Program-made: the position numbers and the translations under genes | Shown here: piece by piece, positions 14,650 through 23,463 of the stretch | Layout of the letters: every line of letters begins with the position of its first letter | Position numbering within the stretch: the first letter of the stretch is position 1 | The notes under the pieces: generated by a model | Database searches by the model: none | Told to the model about the DNA's origin: nothing | What the model saw: the letters and a program-made list of their open reading frames with translations, nothing else | Source of the DNA: an uncultured Eubacteriales bacterium | GTDB taxonomy: Bacteria; Bacillota; Clostridia; Christensenellales; CAG-138 | Assembly: GCA_902761365.1 (NCBI GenBank) | Contig: CACWJZ010000014.1 | Coordinates: forward strand, 1-33,979 | DNA: 33,979 nucleotides | Direction of reading: 5' to 3'

Positions 14650-17022
14650 ATGAAAAAGACACTATCGATCCTGTTGGCTTTGGTCATGGTCCTCGGCCTC
14701 GCAGTGATGAAGCCCGCTTCCGCTGCCGAAGCTCCCGAGTACACCTACCATCTGTCCATGGCGGCGAGCCCGATCAACTGGAACCCCCATGCATGGGAGA
14801 TGAACAATGAGAGCGAGCTGATGGGCTTCATCGAGATGCCCCTCGTTGACGTCACCATCGCGGAGGACGGCGTCAACTTTGAGTGGGTCTTCGAAGGCGC
14901 CACCGATCTCGAGGATGTCACCGCCACCTACGCTGATCGCGAAAAGTGGCTCACCCCCGACAAGGATGGCAATCTCCCCACCGAGAAGCTGATCTACAAG
15001 ATCTCCCTGAACCCCGACGCCAAGTGGGCCGATGGTACGCCCATCAATGCGGACACCTACATCTACTCCATGCAGCAGATGCTGGACCCCGCCATGAAGA
15101 ACTACCGTGCCAACAGCTACTTCGAGGGCGACACCGCCATCAAGAACGCCAAGCTGTACTACAACAACGATAAGGCCGGTCAGCCCATCTATGAGATGGC
15201 CAACGCCACCGTTGAGGCCGAGAAGTTCTACGTAGACCTGACTCAGGACTGCACCTTCTTCGGCGGTCCCGCCAAGGATTACTATGACAGCGCTGACTAT
15301 CATTCCTGCTTTGTGGATGCGGAAGGCGTCGACGTCTTTGAGAAGTGGGCCAAGCAGGAAGGCTGGATCGAAGTTACCGACGAGATCAAGGCCGACCTGA
15401 TCTTCATGGGCGCTGCGTTCGGCGATCCCAACGAGGAAGACTGGAAAGAGTGGTGCTCCGTCATCACCGGCGAATACGCCACGACTCCCTGGGAGGATGT
15501 CGGTCTTCTCAAGGCGGACGACTACACCCTGATCTATGTCAACGAGACCCCCGTCTCCGCCTTCTACATGAAGTCCATGATGACCAGCAACTGGATCGTC
15601 TACGAGCCCCTCTATGAGGCTGGCAAGAAGCAGGTCGAGGATCTGGTCACCACCGACTACGGCACCTCCGCTGAGACCTACATGTCCGCCGGTCCCTACA
15701 AGCTGGCCACCTTCGAGGAAGACAAGCAGTTCATCCTGGAGCGCAACGAGAACTGGTACGGCTGGACCGATGGCAAGCACGTTGGCCAGTATCAGCCCAC
15801 CCGTGTCGTCTATGACATCATCCCCGAGCACGCCACCGCGCTGATGGCGTTTGAAAAGGGTGATCTCGATTCTGTTGCACTGACCGCTGACGATTTGATC
15901 AACTACAAGATGTCCGACTACCTGCTGAAGACCGACCTGACCTACACCTTCCGGTACATCTTCGCCACCGACCTGGAGAAGCTGACCGCCCTCGAGCAGG
16001 AAGCCAACGATGGCTCCAACAAGAAGGTCCTCTATTATGACGACTTCCGCAAGGCCATCTCCCTGTCCATGAACCGTGCACAGTTCTGCGCAGACTGCAC
16101 CACCGGCTACAAGCCCGCGTACTACCTGCTCAACAGCCTGTACTACTATGACATCGAGAACAACACCGAGTCCCAGTACCGCAACACCAAGGCCGGTCGG
16201 GATGCCGTGCTCCGTCTCTATGGCGTAGAATACGGCGAGGGCAAGGCTTTTGCCGACGACGTGGCTGCTTACGATTCCGTCAATGGCTACGATGTGGAGC
16301 AGGCTCGCGCGCTGTTCCAGAAGGTCTATGAGCAGGCCATCGCGGACGGCAACTACACCGCCGGCCAGAAGGTCCACATCCGCTGCGAAGCCAAGGCTAA
16401 CGCCATCGCGGCTGAGGATACCCGTCAGCAGGAGTACCTGAACGACTACGTGGCCGAAGCCACCAAGGGCACCGGCTTTGAAGGCCTGGTCGACTTCGAG
16501 TTCCTCGGCAACATCGCCAACCGTTATGATGACGTGGCCCTCGGCAAGATCGAGATGATCCGCGGCGCCTGGGGCGGTGCGGCGTTCTATCCCTTCTCCA
16601 CCATCCGCGTCTATTGCGAGCCTGACTACATGGGCGGCACCACCAAGATCCATGAGTCTTGCGGCTGGGATCCCACCGCGGAGACCATCACCATCCCCCT
16701 CAATGGTGAGGATCGGACCGAAACCATCCAGAACTGGGCCAAGGCCATCCAGCCTGCTGGTGAGTTCGGCGGCGACGAGTATGCTGACACCAGGCTTTAC
16801 ATCCTGAGCTACATCGAGACCGCTATCCTCGGTTCCTATCAGTGCATCCCCTTCGGTTGCGAGTGCGAGTGCACCCTGTTCTCCAAGAAGATCGAGTACG
16901 CCACCGAGGATTACAACATCATGTATGGTTACGGCGGCATCCGTCTGATGAAGTTCAACTACAACGACGCTGAATGGGCAGAGTTCGTTGCCAGCCAGAA
17001 CGGCACGATCGACTACAAGTAA
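14650..17022 (+). CDS. Very large peptide-type solute-binding protein (SBP_bac_5-like), operon 1
   Basis: The product is 790 aa. Family 5 (OppA/DppA) binding proteins are usually 500-600 aa, so this one is about 200 residues longer. A signal peptide (MKKTLSILLALVMVLGLAV...ASAAE) ends in an A-x-A site and has no lipobox cysteine. Family landmarks include PDAKWADGTPINADTYIYSM near 128-147, AGPYKLATFEEDKQFILERN further on, and the ALMAFEKGDLDSVAL ligand-domain pattern. It would capture peptides or similar solutes outside the membrane for the OppBCDF-type proteins encoded downstream. AGGAGG is 7 nt from ATG 14650 and only 4 nt from ATG 14647, so 14650 is preferred. Codons are richer in GCT, GGT and CGT than in neighbours, suggesting high expression. 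Confidence 0.85.
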   Translation: MKKTLSILLALVMVLGLAVMKPASAAEAPEYTYHLSMAASPINWNPHAWEMNNESELMGFIEMPLVDVTIAEDGVNFEWVFEGATDLEDVTATYADREKWLTPDKDGNLPTEKLIYKISLNPDAKWADGTPINADTYIYSMQQMLDPAMKNYRANSYFEGDTAIKNAKLYYNNDKAGQPIYEMANATVEAEKFYVDLTQDCTFFGGPAKDYYDSADYHSCFVDAEGVDVFEKWAKQEGWIEVTDEIKADLIFMGAAFGDPNEEDWKEWCSVITGEYATTPWEDVGLLKADDYTLIYVNETPVSAFYMKSMMTSNWIVYEPLYEAGKKQVEDLVTTDYGTSAETYMSAGPYKLATFEEDKQFILERNENWYGWTDGKHVGQYQPTRVVYDIIPEHATALMAFEKGDLDSVALTADDLINYKMSDYLLKTDLTYTFRYIFATDLEKLTALEQEANDGSNKKVLYYDDFRKAISLSMNRAQFCADCTTGYKPAYYLLNSLYYYDIENNTESQYRNTKAGRDAVLRLYGVEYGEGKAFADDVAAYDSVNGYDVEQARALFQKVYEQAIADGNYTAGQKVHIRCEAKANAIAAEDTRQQEYLNDYVAEATKGTGFEGLVDFEFLGNIANRYDDVALGKIEMIRGAWGGAAFYPFSTIRVYCEPDYMGGTTKIHESCGWDPTAETITIPLNGEDRTETIQNWAKAIQPAGEFGGDEYADTRLYILSYIETAILGSYQCIPFGCECECTLFSKKIEYATEDYNIMYGYGGIRLMKFNYNDAEWAEFVASQNGTIDYK

Positions 17023-17058
17023 AAATCGATCGGGTTATGAGAACCCATTAAAGGTAAG

Positions 17059-17091
17059 CAGTCTCGAAGCCGGTCTCCGGCTTCGAGACTG
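17059..17091 (+). terminator. Strong intra-operon hairpin after the binding protein gene
   Basis: A perfect 15-bp stem: CAGTCTCGAAGCCGG (17059-17073) with CCGGCTTCGAGACTG (17077-17091), loop TCT. Only GTGTTAAT follows, so termination would be partial. In many ABC operons such a hairpin raises binding-protein mRNA above that of the permeases by partial termination or 3' protection. That role is inferred. Confidence 0.7.
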
Positions 17092-17154
17092 TGTTAATAG
17101 GAACTCACCCATTCGCCGTAAGGCGTGAAATATCACAGACGAGGGGACAGCATT

Positions 17155-18114
17155 ATGCGCACATTCAAATATGTATTAAAGCGTCTGCTCTTTCTGGCCA
17201 TAACGTTTTTCATCATTTTGACGATCACGTTTTGCCTCATCAAGATGCTGCAGGCGGAAGTGCCTCTGGGCAAACAGGGCCAGACGGAGCTGGCACGGCG
17301 GAAAGCCCTTGGTTGGGACAAGCCGATCCTTGTGCAATACGGGATATATCTCCGCAATCTTTTCACCAAATTTGACATCGGCACATCACTGAAAGTTTCC
17401 TATATGACGCCCGTTGCCGAGGTCATTGCAAGCCGTATGCCGCCCACGATCCTGGTGAACGTGCTATCGATCTTGCTGGGCCTGCCATTGGGGATCGTCC
17501 TCGGCATATTCGCGGCGCTGAAAAAGAACACGTGGATCGACCACGTGGTTTCCGTCGTGATCGTCGTCTTCATATCCGTGCCATCGTTCGTTCTGGCATT
17601 CTTCCTGCAGTACTTCCTGTCCTTTAAGGCCGGGTGGTTCCCGCTGGTCATGTTCTCCAAGTCGGAAGCAGGGGGCTTGTTCACGTGGAAGATGGTATAT
17701 TCGCTGATGCTGCCGATCATGGCCAGCGCGTTCTACGAGATCGCGTATTTTGCCCGTACCGTCCGCGCGGAGCTGACGGAGGCGTTGACCAGCGACTATA
17801 TGCTGCTGGCCAGGACCAAGGGCCTGACCCAGTCCAAGGCGGTCATCCACCACGCCCTGAAGAACGCCATGGTCCCGATCCTGCCCGTGGTCATCGGCAC
17901 CTTCCTCAGCATCATGGGCGGCTCCATGGTTTTGGAGCGGATCTTCGCGATCCCGGGCGTGGGCGATCTGACGCTCAAAGCCCTCTCTACGCTTGACTAC
18001 GACCTGTTCGTCGGCACGGCCATGTTCTACACCCTGATCGGCCTGCTCGCCGGCATCGTCACCGACCTCAGCTACGGATTTTTGGATCCGCGCATCAAGA
18101 TGGGGGAGAGATAA
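17155..18114 (+). CDS. oppB: OppB-type peptide ABC transporter permease, operon 1
   Basis: The product is 319 aa. It starts MRTFKYVLKRLLFLA, the usual first helix of OppB/DppB permeases, followed by an extracytoplasmic loop with WDKPILVQYGIYLRNL. The cytoplasmic EAA-like loop TSDYMLLARTKGLTQSKAVIHHALKNA contacts the ATPases, and the C-terminus DPRIKMGER is typical. Length is normal, unlike the other proteins of this operon. ATG 17155 is chosen for GAGGGG eight bases upstream; an earlier in-frame ATG (17125) lacks a site. It pairs with the OppC-like protein 3 nt downstream. Confidence 0.92.
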   Translation: MRTFKYVLKRLLFLAITFFIILTITFCLIKMLQAEVPLGKQGQTELARRKALGWDKPILVQYGIYLRNLFTKFDIGTSLKVSYMTPVAEVIASRMPPTILVNVLSILLGLPLGIVLGIFAALKKNTWIDHVVSVVIVVFISVPSFVLAFFLQYFLSFKAGWFPLVMFSKSEAGGLFTWKMVYSLMLPIMASAFYEIAYFARTVRAELTEALTSDYMLLARTKGLTQSKAVIHHALKNAMVPILPVVIGTFLSIMGGSMVLERIFAIPGVGDLTLKALSTLDYDLFVGTAMFYTLIGLLAGIVTDLSYGFLDPRIKMGER

Positions 18115-18117
18115 GCC

Positions 18118-19677
18118 ATGGCAGAGAATCAATTCAATTCTATTCCGGTAGAAAAATTCCGGTTTGTGCAGCAGAAGGAAAAGCTGCACGATAAGGCGCT
18201 GAAGACCAAGCCCATCGGCTATTTCAAGGACGCCTGGATCCGCTTCCGCAAGAACAAGGCTTCTGTCGCTGCGGCCATCGTGCTGGGTATAATCTTCCTG
18301 TACGCGCTCCTCGTGCCCTTCTTCTCGGTCCATAAGCTGGGCGAGAAGGCCGACGCCACCTACAAGAAGATGTTCCCGCGGCTCTACATCGGCGAGACCG
18401 CCATCTTCGACGGCGCCAAGACCATGAGCCTGAACGACAAGTACCTCATCAACCTGGTCGCCATCGGCATGAACGCCGAGGACCCCGAGATGGAGAAGAA
18501 AGGCCATGAGAGCTGGGAGGAGGGCATCGGCTCCTACTACAGCCCCGTCCTCGTGCTTGGGGAAGAGCGGGTCGTGGAGGAATCCGGCAAGGAAAACGTC
18601 AAGCGCGATGCCCGCGTCAGCACCTACAACATCATCGGCTTCAGGTATCTGCAGATCACCAAGGAGGAGTACGCGAGCATCCGGGCCTGGGAGCAGGAGC
18701 ACGATGTGCGGGTCCTGTACCCCATGGTCAATACGGCAGACAAGTACTGCGAGGACCCTTCGGACGCCAACTATTGGTATAAGACGAAGAAGGGCTGGCC
18801 CGTCAACGAGAAGGGGAAGAGGATCGAGCTCGAGCAAACCATGGAGCTGGGCGTGATCGACAACTTCCTCCGCGATAAGGAAGGCAACATCCTGTACTAT
18901 AAGGAACAGGGCACCATGTACTCCGTCCGCGTCCTGTACTACAACTACTATCAGTACACCCACGGCTACGAGCCCACGTTCCTGTTCGGCACCGACGGCG
19001 GCGGGTATGACATCGCCACCCGTATGGCCTACGGTCTGCGCACGTCCTTCGTGCTCTCCTTCGGCGTGGCCGTCGTCTGCTTCATCTTCGGCGCGTTCTA
19101 CGGCGCCATCGAAGGCTACTACGGCGGCTGGACCGATTTGCTGATGGAGCGTATCGTGGACATCCTCTGGCGTATGCCGCTGTACATCATCGTGGTGTTG
19201 TTTCAGCTGCATCTGGTCAACACCGGAAAGGCGTCCGTCTTAGGCGGCTTGCTAATGGCGTTCTGCGTCACGGGATGGATCGGGACGGCTTCCCTCGTCC
19301 GTACCCAGTTCTACCGCTTCAAGAACCAGGAATACATCCTGGCAGCCAGGACCCTGGGCGCCAAGGATCTGCGGCTGATGTTCCGCCACATCTTCCCCAA
19401 CGCCATCGGCACCATCATCACCAGTTCCGTCTTTGCGATCCCCAGCGTTATCATGAGCGAGTCCACGTTCTCCTACCTGGGCATCGTCAACCTGAACAGC
19501 CGCAACTCCGTTTCTCTCGGCACCATGATGGCGGACGGCAAGGAATTCCTTTCCGAGTTCCCCCACATCCTGCTGATCCCGGCGACGGTCATCGCCCTGA
19601 TGATGATCGCCTTCAACCTCTTCGGCAACGGCCTGCGCGATGCCTTCAATCCTTCGCTGAGAGGAGCTGATGAGTAA
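18118..19677 (+). CDS. oppC: OppC-type permease with large extracytoplasmic insertion, operon 1
   Basis: The product is 519 aa, against about 300 for typical OppC. A cytoplasmic N-terminus (1-48) and the first helix (about 49-70) are followed by roughly 215 residues of polar sequence before the conserved FGTDGGGYDIATRMAYGLRTS (290-310). The last equals the family motif GTDxxGRD with Y replacing R. The remaining helices and the EAA loop (EYILAARTLGAKDLRLMFRHIFPNA) are normal. The extra part is predicted to lie outside the membrane, where the binding protein docks. The gene is 3 nt after oppB and overlaps the next start by one base (TAATG). The large insert matches an unusually large binding protein. 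Confidence 0.9.
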   Translation: MAENQFNSIPVEKFRFVQQKEKLHDKALKTKPIGYFKDAWIRFRKNKASVAAAIVLGIIFLYALLVPFFSVHKLGEKADATYKKMFPRLYIGETAIFDGAKTMSLNDKYLINLVAIGMNAEDPEMEKKGHESWEEGIGSYYSPVLVLGEERVVEESGKENVKRDARVSTYNIIGFRYLQITKEEYASIRAWEQEHDVRVLYPMVNTADKYCEDPSDANYWYKTKKGWPVNEKGKRIELEQTMELGVIDNFLRDKEGNILYYKEQGTMYSVRVLYYNYYQYTHGYEPTFLFGTDGGGYDIATRMAYGLRTSFVLSFGVAVVCFIFGAFYGAIEGYYGGWTDLLMERIVDILWRMPLYIIVVLFQLHLVNTGKASVLGGLLMAFCVTGWIGTASLVRTQFYRFKNQEYILAARTLGAKDLRLMFRHIFPNAIGTIITSSVFAIPSVIMSESTFSYLGIVNLNSRNSVSLGTMMADGKEFLSEFPHILLIPATVIALMMIAFNLFGNGLRDAFNPSLRGADE

Positions 19678-21779
19678 TGGCTAAGAAACTGGAAGTGAAC
19701 AACCTGATCATCTCCTTCCGGACCAACAACGGTACCGTCAAGGCGGTGAGAGACATCAGCTTTGACCTGGAAAAGGGCGAGACATTGGCCATCGTCGGCG
19801 AGTCCGGTTCCGGCAAGTCCATTACCGCCAGAGCCATCATGGGCATCCTCGCCAAGAACGCCATCCCCGAGGGCGGCGAGATCATCTACGACGGTCAGGA
19901 CCTGATGAAGATCGATGAGGAGGACTTCCACAAGATCCGCGGCAACCGGATCTCCATGATCTTCCAGGACCCCCTGTCCAGTTTGAACCCCATCGTGCGC
20001 ATCGGCAAACAGCTGACCGAGGCCATGATCCTCAACGGCAAGGCGAACCAGCGGGAAGCCAAGCGCGTCTACATCGCCAAGAGCAAGCTCCTTCGGGCCG
20101 AAATGAAGGAAGCGGGCGTGGCGGACGTGGACGCCAAGTTCGACATCTTCGACAAGGTCACGGCGGAAGGCAGCAAGCTGGAGAGCGACTATAACTATTC
20201 CCACGAGCGCGTGGAATCCATGCTGAAGAACATCGAGGCGGTCCTCATCGACTCCATCGACAAGGAGCCCAAGAGGGTCGCCAAGGAGATGAAGCTCATC
20301 AAGGAGGATGAGAAGAACCTCTACAATCCGTACCTGATCGACAAGAGCAAGAGCGAGCTGCCCGCCCTGATGGCGTCGTTCAGCGACGCGATCCCCGGGT
20401 TTCGCGCCACGGGCAATCATGAGAAGACGGACGGCATCCTGAAGGAGATGCAAGCGCTCCTCAAGAAGGTGATGGAGACCGTCGTGCCCGACTTCTACGC
20501 CATGGCGTACTGCCGGATGAACAACGCCATGCCCGCGTATACCGGTGACAACGCCGCATTGAACGGGCAGATGCAGGCCATCTTCAACGAGCGCTTCCTC
20601 AACAGCTTCCACAAGGACGTGGCGGCCGGCATCGAGAATTCCAACCGGAAGTCCTTTGACAAGAAGGGCAACATCGTGGAAAGCCTCAACACCGCTCTGG
20701 AGAGGATGAGCGGCGACGGCCGGATCGACATCCAGGTGGCGAAGGAGGAGTCCAGGAAATGCGCGGCGGAGATCGAGAATGCCCTCGACAAGCTGGCCAT
20801 CAACAAGGACAGCATCGCCTATACCTTCAAGTCCAGCATCACCGCGGCCGTCAACACCTACGGCGAGTCCCTCCGGGTCGAGAAGCTGAAGCACCCCGGC
20901 AAGAAGGATCGCATGTTCAAGGATCGCATGGATATCGATCTCTATCAGAACAATATCCGCCTCATCCTCACCCATGCCCGGGATTCCTTCCAGAATCAGC
21001 TGGACTCCGCGGAGAAGCTCAATGCGGACGATCTCTCCAGGGAGATGGTGAAGTTCCTCTGCAACGAGTCCTCCAAGCGCGTCTTCAAGGTCACCAAGCG
21101 CAAGGCCCAGATCCGCGCCATCGAGCTCATGGAGGAGGTGGGCATCGCCAATGCCCGTGAGCGGTATCGTCAGTACCCCTTCGAGTTCTCCGGCGGCATG
21201 CGGCAGCGTATCGTCATCGCCATCGCCCTGGCCGCGAACCCGGACATCCTGATCTGCGACGAGCCCACCACAGCGTTGGACGTGACCATTCAGGCCCAGA
21301 TCCTGGAGCTGATCAACAAGCTGAAGGCGGAGCGTCAGCTCTCCATCATCTTCATCACCCACGACTTGGGCGTCGTCGCCAACATGGCGGACAAGATCGC
21401 CGTCATGTACGCCGGCAAGATCGTCGAATACGGCACGGCCAACGATGTCTTCTACGATCCGCGCCATCCGTACACCTGGGCGCTGCTTTCCTCCATGCCC
21501 GATCTGGACACGAAGGAGAAGCTGGACGCGATCCCGGGCACCCCGCCCAACATGATCTTCCCGCCGAAGGGCGATGCGTTTGCTGAGCGCAACAAGTACG
21601 CCATGCAGATCGACTACGAGGAGCAGCCGCCCATGTTCAAGGTTTCGGATACCCACTATGCGGCCACGTGGCTCATGCATCCGAACGCCCCCAAGGTGGA
21701 ACCGCCCAAGATCGTGACCGATCGTATCGCGCGCATGAAGAAGCTCAACGAGGAGAGCAGAGGTGATTCCAATGAGTGA
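19677..21779 (+). CDS. oppD: OppD-type ATPase with ~345-residue insertion in the helical subdomain, operon 1
   Basis: The product is 700 aa, about twice the usual 330-340. All ATPase motifs are present: Walker A GESGSGKS (41-48), Q-loop FQDP (Q97), signature FSGGMRQR (504-511), Walker B ILICDEP (524-530) and H-loop THD (H562). Residues about 122-475, between the Q-loop region and the signature, are an extra Lys/Glu/Asp-rich, largely alpha-helical segment that I do not recognise. In the operon 2 homologue this interval is about 14 residues. The C-terminal oligopeptide-transporter tail is present, but all four usual cysteines are replaced (D633, N639, D646, T664). The reading frame is intact and the flanks align cleanly, so this is an in-frame insertion and not a gene fusion at an end. 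It should energise transport by the OppBC pair. Confidence 0.92.
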   Translation: MAKKLEVNNLIISFRTNNGTVKAVRDISFDLEKGETLAIVGESGSGKSITARAIMGILAKNAIPEGGEIIYDGQDLMKIDEEDFHKIRGNRISMIFQDPLSSLNPIVRIGKQLTEAMILNGKANQREAKRVYIAKSKLLRAEMKEAGVADVDAKFDIFDKVTAEGSKLESDYNYSHERVESMLKNIEAVLIDSIDKEPKRVAKEMKLIKEDEKNLYNPYLIDKSKSELPALMASFSDAIPGFRATGNHEKTDGILKEMQALLKKVMETVVPDFYAMAYCRMNNAMPAYTGDNAALNGQMQAIFNERFLNSFHKDVAAGIENSNRKSFDKKGNIVESLNTALERMSGDGRIDIQVAKEESRKCAAEIENALDKLAINKDSIAYTFKSSITAAVNTYGESLRVEKLKHPGKKDRMFKDRMDIDLYQNNIRLILTHARDSFQNQLDSAEKLNADDLSREMVKFLCNESSKRVFKVTKRKAQIRAIELMEEVGIANARERYRQYPFEFSGGMRQRIVIAIALAANPDILICDEPTTALDVTIQAQILELINKLKAERQLSIIFITHDLGVVANMADKIAVMYAGKIVEYGTANDVFYDPRHPYTWALLSSMPDLDTKEKLDAIPGTPPNMIFPPKGDAFAERNKYAMQIDYEEQPPMFKVSDTHYAATWLMHPNAPKVEPPKIVTDRIARMKKLNEESRGDSNE

Positions 21780-22881
21780 AAACATGACGACAAGAGCCAA
21801 GGACAACAAGCTGGATGCCATGCTGCGTGTGGACAACTACACGCCGGAATTCGATCCGGACAAGGAACCGATCCTGCGCGTCGAGCATCTGAAGCAATAC
21901 TTCAAGAGCACCAAGGCGGTGGACGACGTCAGCTTCACCATCAAGAAGGGTGAGGTGTTCGGCCTCGTGGGCGAGTCCGGCTGCGGCAAGACCACCACCG
22001 GTCGCTCGATCATCGGTCTATACGAGATCACGGACGGCGATGTCTACTTCCGCGGCAAGCGCATCGGCATGGGCGAGGACGCCATGAAGCGCTGGAAGAA
22101 GAAGTACGCGGCGGCCAAGGCGGCCGGCGACACCAAGGCCATGGCGGAGCTGAAGGCGGACAAGCAGATCCACACCCAGCTCATGACCAAGATCCAGATG
22201 ATCTTCCAGGACCCGGTGGGCTCTCTGGACCCGCGCATGACGGTCCGCGAGATCATCGCGGAAGGGCTGAAGATCCGCGGCATCCGTGACAAGCGGTTCA
22301 TCGACGATCGGGTGGCGGAGGTCCTGGAGAAGGTGGGCCTGGTCCCGGAGCATGCGGAGCGCTATCCCCATGAGTTCTCCGGCGGCCAGCGGCAGCGTAT
22401 CGGCATCGCCCGCGCCATCATCCTGCAGCCCGACCTCATCATCGCGGACGAGCCCATCAGCGCCTTGGACGTTTCCATCCAGGCGCAGGTCATCAACCTG
22501 ATGAACGACCTTCGGGACGAGATGGGCCTCACGATCATGTTCATCGCCCACGACCTTTCCGTCGTCAAGTACTTCTCCGATCGCATCGGCGTCATGTACT
22601 TCGGCAAGATGGTGGAGCTTGCGGATTCCGATGAGCTGTTCGCCCATCCCATGCACCCCTACACCAGGTCCCTGCTGTCCGCGATCCCCCTGCCCGATCC
22701 CAACTACGAGAAGCGCCGCAAGCGCATCACCTACGTGCCTTCCCTGACCCACGACTACTCGAAGGAGGGGCCGACGTTCAAGGAGGTCGCGCCCAACCAT
22801 TTCGTCCTGTGCAACACGGCGGAGTTTGAGAAGTATCGTGAGGAGATTGCTCAGATCGATGCGAAAGCTAAGAGTATTTGA
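21772..22881 (+). CDS. oppF: OppF-type ATPase, operon 1
   Basis: The product is 369 aa. Motifs: Walker A GESGCGKT (67-74), Q146 in FQDP, signature FSGGQRQR (202-209), Walker B LIIADEP (222-228), H260. About 30 extra residues, rich in Lys and Ala ([19 protein letters not shown]), lie just before the Q-loop (about 103-138). The N-terminus is extended by about 30 residues. The C-terminal segment that normally holds CxxxxRCxxxxxxC is missing; only one cysteine (FVLCN) remains. ATG 21772 is chosen for AGAGGTG upstream and overlaps the end of the OppD-like gene by 8 nt. It should form a heterodimer with the 700-aa ATPase. Confidence 0.92.
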   Translation: MSENMTTRAKDNKLDAMLRVDNYTPEFDPDKEPILRVEHLKQYFKSTKAVDDVSFTIKKGEVFGLVGESGCGKTTTGRSIIGLYEITDGDVYFRGKRIGMGEDAMKRWKKKYAAAKAAGDTKAMAELKADKQIHTQLMTKIQMIFQDPVGSLDPRMTVREIIAEGLKIRGIRDKRFIDDRVAEVLEKVGLVPEHAERYPHEFSGGQRQRIGIARAIILQPDLIIADEPISALDVSIQAQVINLMNDLRDEMGLTIMFIAHDLSVVKYFSDRIGVMYFGKMVELADSDELFAHPMHPYTRSLLSAIPLPDPNYEKRRKRITYVPSLTHDYSKEGPTFKEVAPNHFVLCNTAEFEKYREEIAQIDAKAKSI

Positions 22882-23290
22882 CGATCATCCTTGGTTGCGG
22901 TATGTCCTCGCGGTGATCGTGGGGCTGCTGATGGCCCTCAGCGTGTGCCTGTATAAGGGCGTTTTCCGGGAAACGGACCCCGCCTTGATCGTTCGGTATC
23001 TGAGCGACGCGTGCCTGGCCCCCGGCGTGCTGCTGACGGGGATCGGCCTGCTCTCCTTCTTGAAAAAGGAAGGGACCTACGACGGGCTCACGTACAGCTT
23101 CCATTCCATGCGGATGGCGTCGGCCAGGCGATTCAGCGACGAAGTCCACGACGACATGGCCCGGACCTACTACGACTACAAGCAGAACGTCAAGGCCAAG
23201 CGAAAGGTGGCCTGGCATCTGATCATCGTGGGCGGCAGCTTCCTGCTGATCTCGATCGTGCTGACGGTCGTATTCACGAAGGCATTCTGA
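22859..23290 (+). CDS. DUF3899-type small membrane protein
   Basis: The product is 143 aa with about four hydrophobic segments. It has the DUF3899 pattern: a helix pair, LSDACLAPGVLLTGIGLL, a conserved GTYDGLTYSFHS stretch, then YDYKQNVKAKRKVAWHLIIVG. Function is unknown in the family. It overlaps the OppF-like gene by 23 nt and ends at the operon terminator, so it belongs to operon 1 and may be an accessory subunit of the transporter. ATG 22859 is preferred over a TTG at 22826 that has no properly spaced ribosome-binding site. Confidence 0.75.
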   Translation: MRKLRVFDDHPWLRYVLAVIVGLLMALSVCLYKGVFRETDPALIVRYLSDACLAPGVLLTGIGLLSFLKKEGTYDGLTYSFHSMRMASARRFSDEVHDDMARTYYDYKQNVKAKRKVAWHLIIVGGSFLLISIVLTVVFTKAF

Positions 23291-23308
23291 TCATCGATTC
23301 AACCAAAG

Positions 23309-23346
23309 AACGGACCCTGCGTTTATTGGCGCAGGGTCCGTTTGCT
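23309..23346 (+). terminator. Terminator of transporter operon 1
   Basis: AACGGACCCTGCG (23309-23321) pairs perfectly with CGCAGGGTCCGTT (23330-23342), followed by TGCTTT. It lies 19 nt after the DUF3899 gene. Confidence 0.88.
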
Positions 23347-23392
23347 TTCCCGTATCCGCCTTCGACCGCTGAAAAAGCATGTCGCAGGGAGA

Positions 23393-23421
23393 TTGACAGG
23401 GCGGCTCGTTTGCGATAGACT
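23393..23421 (+). promoter_or_regulatory. Promoter of the DUF6273 protein gene
   Basis: TTGACA (23393-23398), a 17-nt spacer, TAGACT (23416-23421). The start point is near 23428, before GGAGG. Confidence 0.8.
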
Positions 23422-23463
23422 ACAGGTAAGGTTTATTAGCGGTAAACCAAGGAGGTGCGCACC

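Noticed and set aside
14662..16653. Long open frame (over 600 codons) antisense to the operon 1 binding protein gene
   Set aside because: Caused by GC-rich codon bias on the real gene. No ribosome-binding site, no recognisable domain, repetitive low-complexity composition.
19473..21836. Open frame of nearly 790 codons antisense to the operon 1 ATPase genes
   Set aside because: Mirror of strongly biased coding sequence; the sense strand has all ABC ATPase motifs and proper starts.
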